NCBI GenBank assembly: GCA_965221405.1
Contig: CBDCSE010000002.1
Span: 2,356,001 to 2,420,000 of the forward strand
DNA: 64,000 nucleotides
DNA from: JAPOUP01 sp965221405
GTDB lineage: Bacteria; Pseudomonadota; Alphaproteobacteria; Rhodobacterales; Rhodobacteraceae
Direction of reading: 5' to 3'
This document shows, piece by piece, positions 61,627 through 64,000 of the stretch; position 1 is the first letter of the stretch; each line of letters starts with the position of its first letter. The notes beneath the pieces are model-generated. The model worked only from the letters and a program-made list of their open reading frames with translations. It had not been told where the DNA came from and searched no databases. The position numbers and the translations under genes are program-made.

Positions 61627-62160
61627 TCACAGGAGCTTGACGAGGGCGACGATCAGCCCGCCTTGGGCGACCAGCGCACCGACCATCCACTTCAGAAGTT
61701 CGGCCTTCGACGATTCGATCTTTGCCTCGACCTTCGCCTCAACTTTTGCGATGTCGGCCTTCGTCCCCCGCCGCAGCTCCTCGATCTTCGCCTCGACCTT
61801 CGCGATGTCGGCCCTCGTCTCCCGCCGCAGCTCCTCGATCTTCGCCTCGACCTTCGCGATGTCGGCCCTCGTCTCCCGCCGCAGCTCCTCGATCTTCGCC
61901 TCGACCTTCGCGATGTCGGCCTTCGTTCCCCGCCGCAGCTCCTCGACCTTCGCCTCAACTTTTGCGATGTCGGCCTTCGTTCCCCGCCGCAGCTCCTCGA
62001 TCTTTGCCTCGACCTTCGCGACGTCGGCCCTGGTCGCGAGATTCCCGTTGAGCAGGGCGACATGCTCCTCGGCGAGCGTCTCGGCCTGCCGCTCGGTGAA
62101 TCCGGAGTCGGTCAGCCGCTTGACGAAGCGGTGGGTGTCGAACGCGATGGCCTCGGGCAT
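61627..62160 (-). CDS. Coiled-coil membrane-anchored protein (DUF1640/CCDC90-like)
   Basis: A 177-residue protein: the N-terminal FDTHRFVKRLTDSGFTERQA block and LAEEHVALLNGNLATRADV, then five full and one partial 18-residue repeats of the type RADVAKVEAKIEELRRGT (residues 44-146), and a C-terminal membrane anchor ELLKWMVGALVAQGGLIVAL. This layout matches DUF1640 coiled-coil proteins, related in form to mitochondrial CCDC90/MCUR1. The bacterial function is unknown. The start at 62160 begins the conserved region; the frame upstream to 62418 belongs to transposon-derived DNA. It sits between two transposase remnants and may have moved with them. Confidence 0.85.
   Translation of the reverse strand: MPEAIAFDTHRFVKRLTDSGFTERQAETLAEEHVALLNGNLATRADVAKVEAKIEELRRGTKADIAKVEAKVEELRRGTKADIAKVEAKIEELRRETRADIAKVEAKIEELRRETRADIAKVEAKIEELRRGTKADIAKVEAKVEAKIESSKAELLKWMVGALVAQGGLIVALVKLL
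61723..62031 (-). repeat. 54-bp tandem repeats inside the coiled-coil gene
   Basis: Five complete 54-bp units and a partial sixth encode 18-residue repeats, with variants ending RRGT or RRET and starting KAD or RAD. The DNA units are nearly identical, so unit number may vary between strains by slippage or recombination. The period of 18 residues is not a multiple of seven, so the coil must use skips or an 11/18-type stutter. Confidence 0.88.
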
Positions 62161-62369
62161 GGCCTGATCATACCGGCGCCGGCGCCGCTCGGCAAGCGGT
62201 ATCGTGCCGCGGACGCCGGGCCGCGCGGGATCGGCGCCAACCGTTCCGGCATGCGCAGGCAGGGACCCTCCGGATCCGTCCCCGGTGGAGCGTCCCGGCG
62301 ATGGCAGCCGTCCATAGGCAGGATCGCCGCGCCGGCGCAGGGCGTGTTGGGCTTGGCGGCCAGACCGGG

Positions 62370-62618
62370 CACGAACCGGCACCAAATCCCCCTCGACGGC
62401 AATTCCCCGGCAGGGCACGGATCGGTCTCCGAAGCATGCAGGCCGGAAGGGGCGTCGCGGAAAGCGGATGCCGCACGTTTGGGCTGCGGACGGAGCGCCC
62501 CGGCATGCGCTGGTCCGAGAAGGGCATCAACACCATGCTGGCCCCTAGGGGCTACGCCATGATTCTCAGGGTGCCCGACCTGCTCGACTGGCGGGCAAAT
62601 CAGGCTCTCGCGGCGTGA
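62370..62618 (+). pseudogene. ISKra4-like transposase C-terminal fragment
   Basis: A rightward fragment whose last part reads ERPGMRWSEKGINTMLAPRG and then DLLDWRANQALAA, preceded in a degraded form by GTNRHQIPLDGNSP and a GSxVxEAxCRT-like stretch (in intact relatives NRHQM...LPIGSGVVEAACRT). This matches the C-terminal end of ISKra4-type transposases, but differs in sequence from the copy at 1-1388. The upstream catalytic region is missing. Confidence 0.6.
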
Positions 62619-62821
62619 TATCAACAAATTGGGATACACACCGTTCTGGTGGTTCCGCTGTCTTCGACTATCGAACGCCGCATTCCGCAAGTGACTGAAA
62701 TATATCACGCTTGTACCCGCATGGGTAGACACGCGCGGACAGGAAAGCCGCCGCGACCGTGCCTTTCAGACTCCAAAGATCCACTGAAGGGAGTTTGATT
62801 CCCCTTTCCCGTGATAGCCCT

Positions 62822-64000
62822 TCAGGCGGCAGCGGGCCCTTCGATCAACGGTCTCTCCTTGACGGGCAGGTGAACGACCGCGCTGAAGGCACCCACCGCG
62901 ACGCCGACCCACCAAACTGCTGTATAGTCGCCGTACATGTCATACATTCTCCCCCCAAGCCAGACCCCGAAAAAACTACCCAACTGGTGGCTGAAAAACA
63001 CGATTCCATATAAGGTACCCATGTAACGCAGACCATAGATGTGAGCGACCAGTCCGCTTGTCAGAGGAACGGTGGCCAGCCACAGGGAGCCCATGACGAA
63101 CGAGAACACGATCACGGTAGCCGGAGTGACCGGGAACAGAATAAACAGCGCCGCCGCGATGGTCCTTCCCGTATAGATCAGAGCAAGCAGGTATTTTTTG
63201 GCATACCGGTTGCCGAACCAGCCTGCCGCCAATGTGCCTGCAATGTTCGCCGCACCGATTATCGCGATGGAGGTGGCCCCAAGTGCTGAAGTCGTTGCCA
63301 CGCCGATCGAGGCCAGGACTCCGGTTGGATTTATTGCGGCGCAGACTTCGGTTATCATCGCGGGGAAATGCGCCGTGATAAAGGCGAGTTGATAGCCGCA
63401 GGAAAAGAATCCGAGGAAAATCAACGTATAGGACGGATCGCGGAACGCCTTTACAAGAATCTCCCCCATGGATTCCTCGAGTTCCGCCCTGGTGGCCGGA
63501 GTCGGTGAACGAAGCATCGGCAGAAACATAAGTGCCGCGATGATCATCACGGTGAATACCAGGAAGACCGACTGCCATGACATGAAGACCAGCAGCCACT
63601 CGGCCAGGGGTGCGCCCACGACCTGTCCGCCCGATCCGGCCGCTGTCGCGATGGCGAGTGCCATCGAGCGGTTCTCGTCGCTCGCGGCGCGGCCTACGGA
63701 AGCTAAAATCACACCAAATCCGGTGCCGGCGATTCCGAATCCGACCAGAACCTCAAGAGCCCAGTGCTGCTCGGGGGAAATTGCGATGGAGGACATCGAA
63801 AGACCTACCGCATATGCCAACGCACCAAGAAACACGGCGCGGCGGTCGCCGAACTTTTCGGCCAGTGCGCCAAAGATCGGTTGCCCGATTCCCCACGCGA
63901 GATTCTGGATTGCGATCGCCGTGGAGAAATCCGTCCGTGGCCAGCCGAACTCGTCCGCGACAGGAATCTGGAATACACCAAATGATGCCCGGATCGCGAA
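62822..64000 (-). CDS. MFS transporter, N-terminus beyond the window
   Basis: At least 393 residues, open through the window end. It has about 11 visible hydrophobic segments. The region next to the edge, FSTAIAIQNLAWGIGQPIFG followed by LAEKFGDRRAVFLGALAY, carries the MFS motif A (G-x3-D-R-x-G/R). Further on are GTGFGVILASVGRAASDENR and AFITAHFPAMITEVC. It resembles the MFS group that includes oxalate/formate antiporters and monocarboxylate carriers. The C-terminus PVKERPLIEGPAAA is complete. Substrate unknown. Confidence 0.88.
   Translation of the reverse strand, partial: FAIRASFGVFQIPVADEFGWPRTDFSTAIAIQNLAWGIGQPIFGALAEKFGDRRAVFLGALAYAVGLSMSSIAISPEQHWALEVLVGFGIAGTGFGVILASVGRAASDENRSMALAIATAAGSGGQVVGAPLAEWLLVFMSWQSVFLVFTVMIIAALMFLPMLRSPTPATRAELEESMGEILVKAFRDPSYTLIFLGFFSCGYQLAFITAHFPAMITEVCAAINPTGVLASIGVATTSALGATSIAIIGAANIAGTLAAGWFGNRYAKKYLLALIYTGRTIAAALFILFPVTPATVIVFSFVMGSLWLATVPLTSGLVAHIYGLRYMGTLYGIVFFSHQLGSFFGVWLGGRMYDMYGDYTAVWWVGVAVGAFSAVVHLPVKERPLIEGPAAA

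Noticed and set aside
61321..62562. Rightward 413-codon frame with repeats rich in Leu, Asp and Arg
   Set aside because: The periodicity is the antisense image of the 54-bp repeats; the leftward coiled-coil protein has family features and the right codon pattern.
1..64000. rRNA genes, tRNA genes, CRISPR arrays, prophage structural genes
   Set aside because: None found by reading; no tRNA arm pattern, no spacer-repeat array and no phage head or tail genes. Short RNA genes could still be missed without a covariance search.

Overview
The window looks like chromosomal DNA from an alphaproteobacterium of the Rhodobacteraceae (Roseobacter-like). The evidence is gene order and protein type: bamE diverging from yceD(DUF177)-rpmF-plsX-fabH-ihfA-merR, an rnd-kdsD-lptC-lptA-lptB-hpf-ptsN block, a MocE-type Rieske ferredoxin, a TRAP transporter and an aerobic CoA-dependent aminobenzoate-type catabolic cluster. 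The DNA is GC-rich with GC-rich third codon positions in the real genes. I see no rRNA, tRNA or CRISPR array.

Layout: 1-2.7 kb holds two decayed transposase genes (ISKra4-like, IS1595-like). 2.7-8.1 kb is core: merR, ihfA, fabH, plsX, rpmF, DUF177, bamE, msrB. 8.7-14.8 kb has a SNF2 helicase plus SWIM zinc-finger pair and a Uup-type ABC-F protein. 15.0-16.6 kb is a broken aromatic amino acid decarboxylase gene that carries a 168-bp terminal-inverted-repeat element with a 9-bp target duplication. 16.9-22.3 kb: cysS, cimA, a squalene/phytoene synthase-like gene, a 21-G homopolymer and arfB. 22.5-25.9 kb is an accessory patch: broken AbiEi antitoxin, broken transposases, and an intact-looking PrlF/YhaV toxin-antitoxin pair with a palindrome inside its promoter. 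25.9-30.7 kb: queuosine precursor transporter, mepA, UMF1-type MFS, yggT, TauE.

30.9-37.9 kb: a TRAP transporter operon (dctP-Q-M order, minus strand), a MocE ferredoxin, a GntR/FCD regulator and a 2-hydroxyacid dehydrogenase. The TRAP promoter and the regulator's own upstream region share a TGGT-N11-ACCA palindrome, which suggests one regulon. 38.4-43.3 kb: rnd and the lipopolysaccharide export block ending in ptsN, without rpoN between lptB and hpf.

43.4-60.6 kb: two divergent transcription units with a MarR-like palindrome between them. The minus unit encodes a glutaryl-CoA dehydrogenase-like protein and a FadB-like protein with a short C-terminus. The plus unit encodes a salicylyl-/2-aminobenzoyl-CoA monooxygenase-reductase, SDR, MarR regulator, enoyl-CoA hydratase, acyl-CoA dehydrogenase, aryl-CoA ligase, a complete branched-chain-type ABC importer, thioesterase, Rid-family protein and thiolase. 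Together they read as uptake, CoA activation, dearomatisation and beta-oxidation-like breakdown of an aromatic acid, most likely 2-aminobenzoate. 60.6-64 kb: IS630-like and ISKra4-like remnants, a coiled-coil protein with 18-residue tandem repeats, and an MFS transporter cut by the window end. Every transposase in the window is broken, so this genome has had much past IS activity followed by decay.
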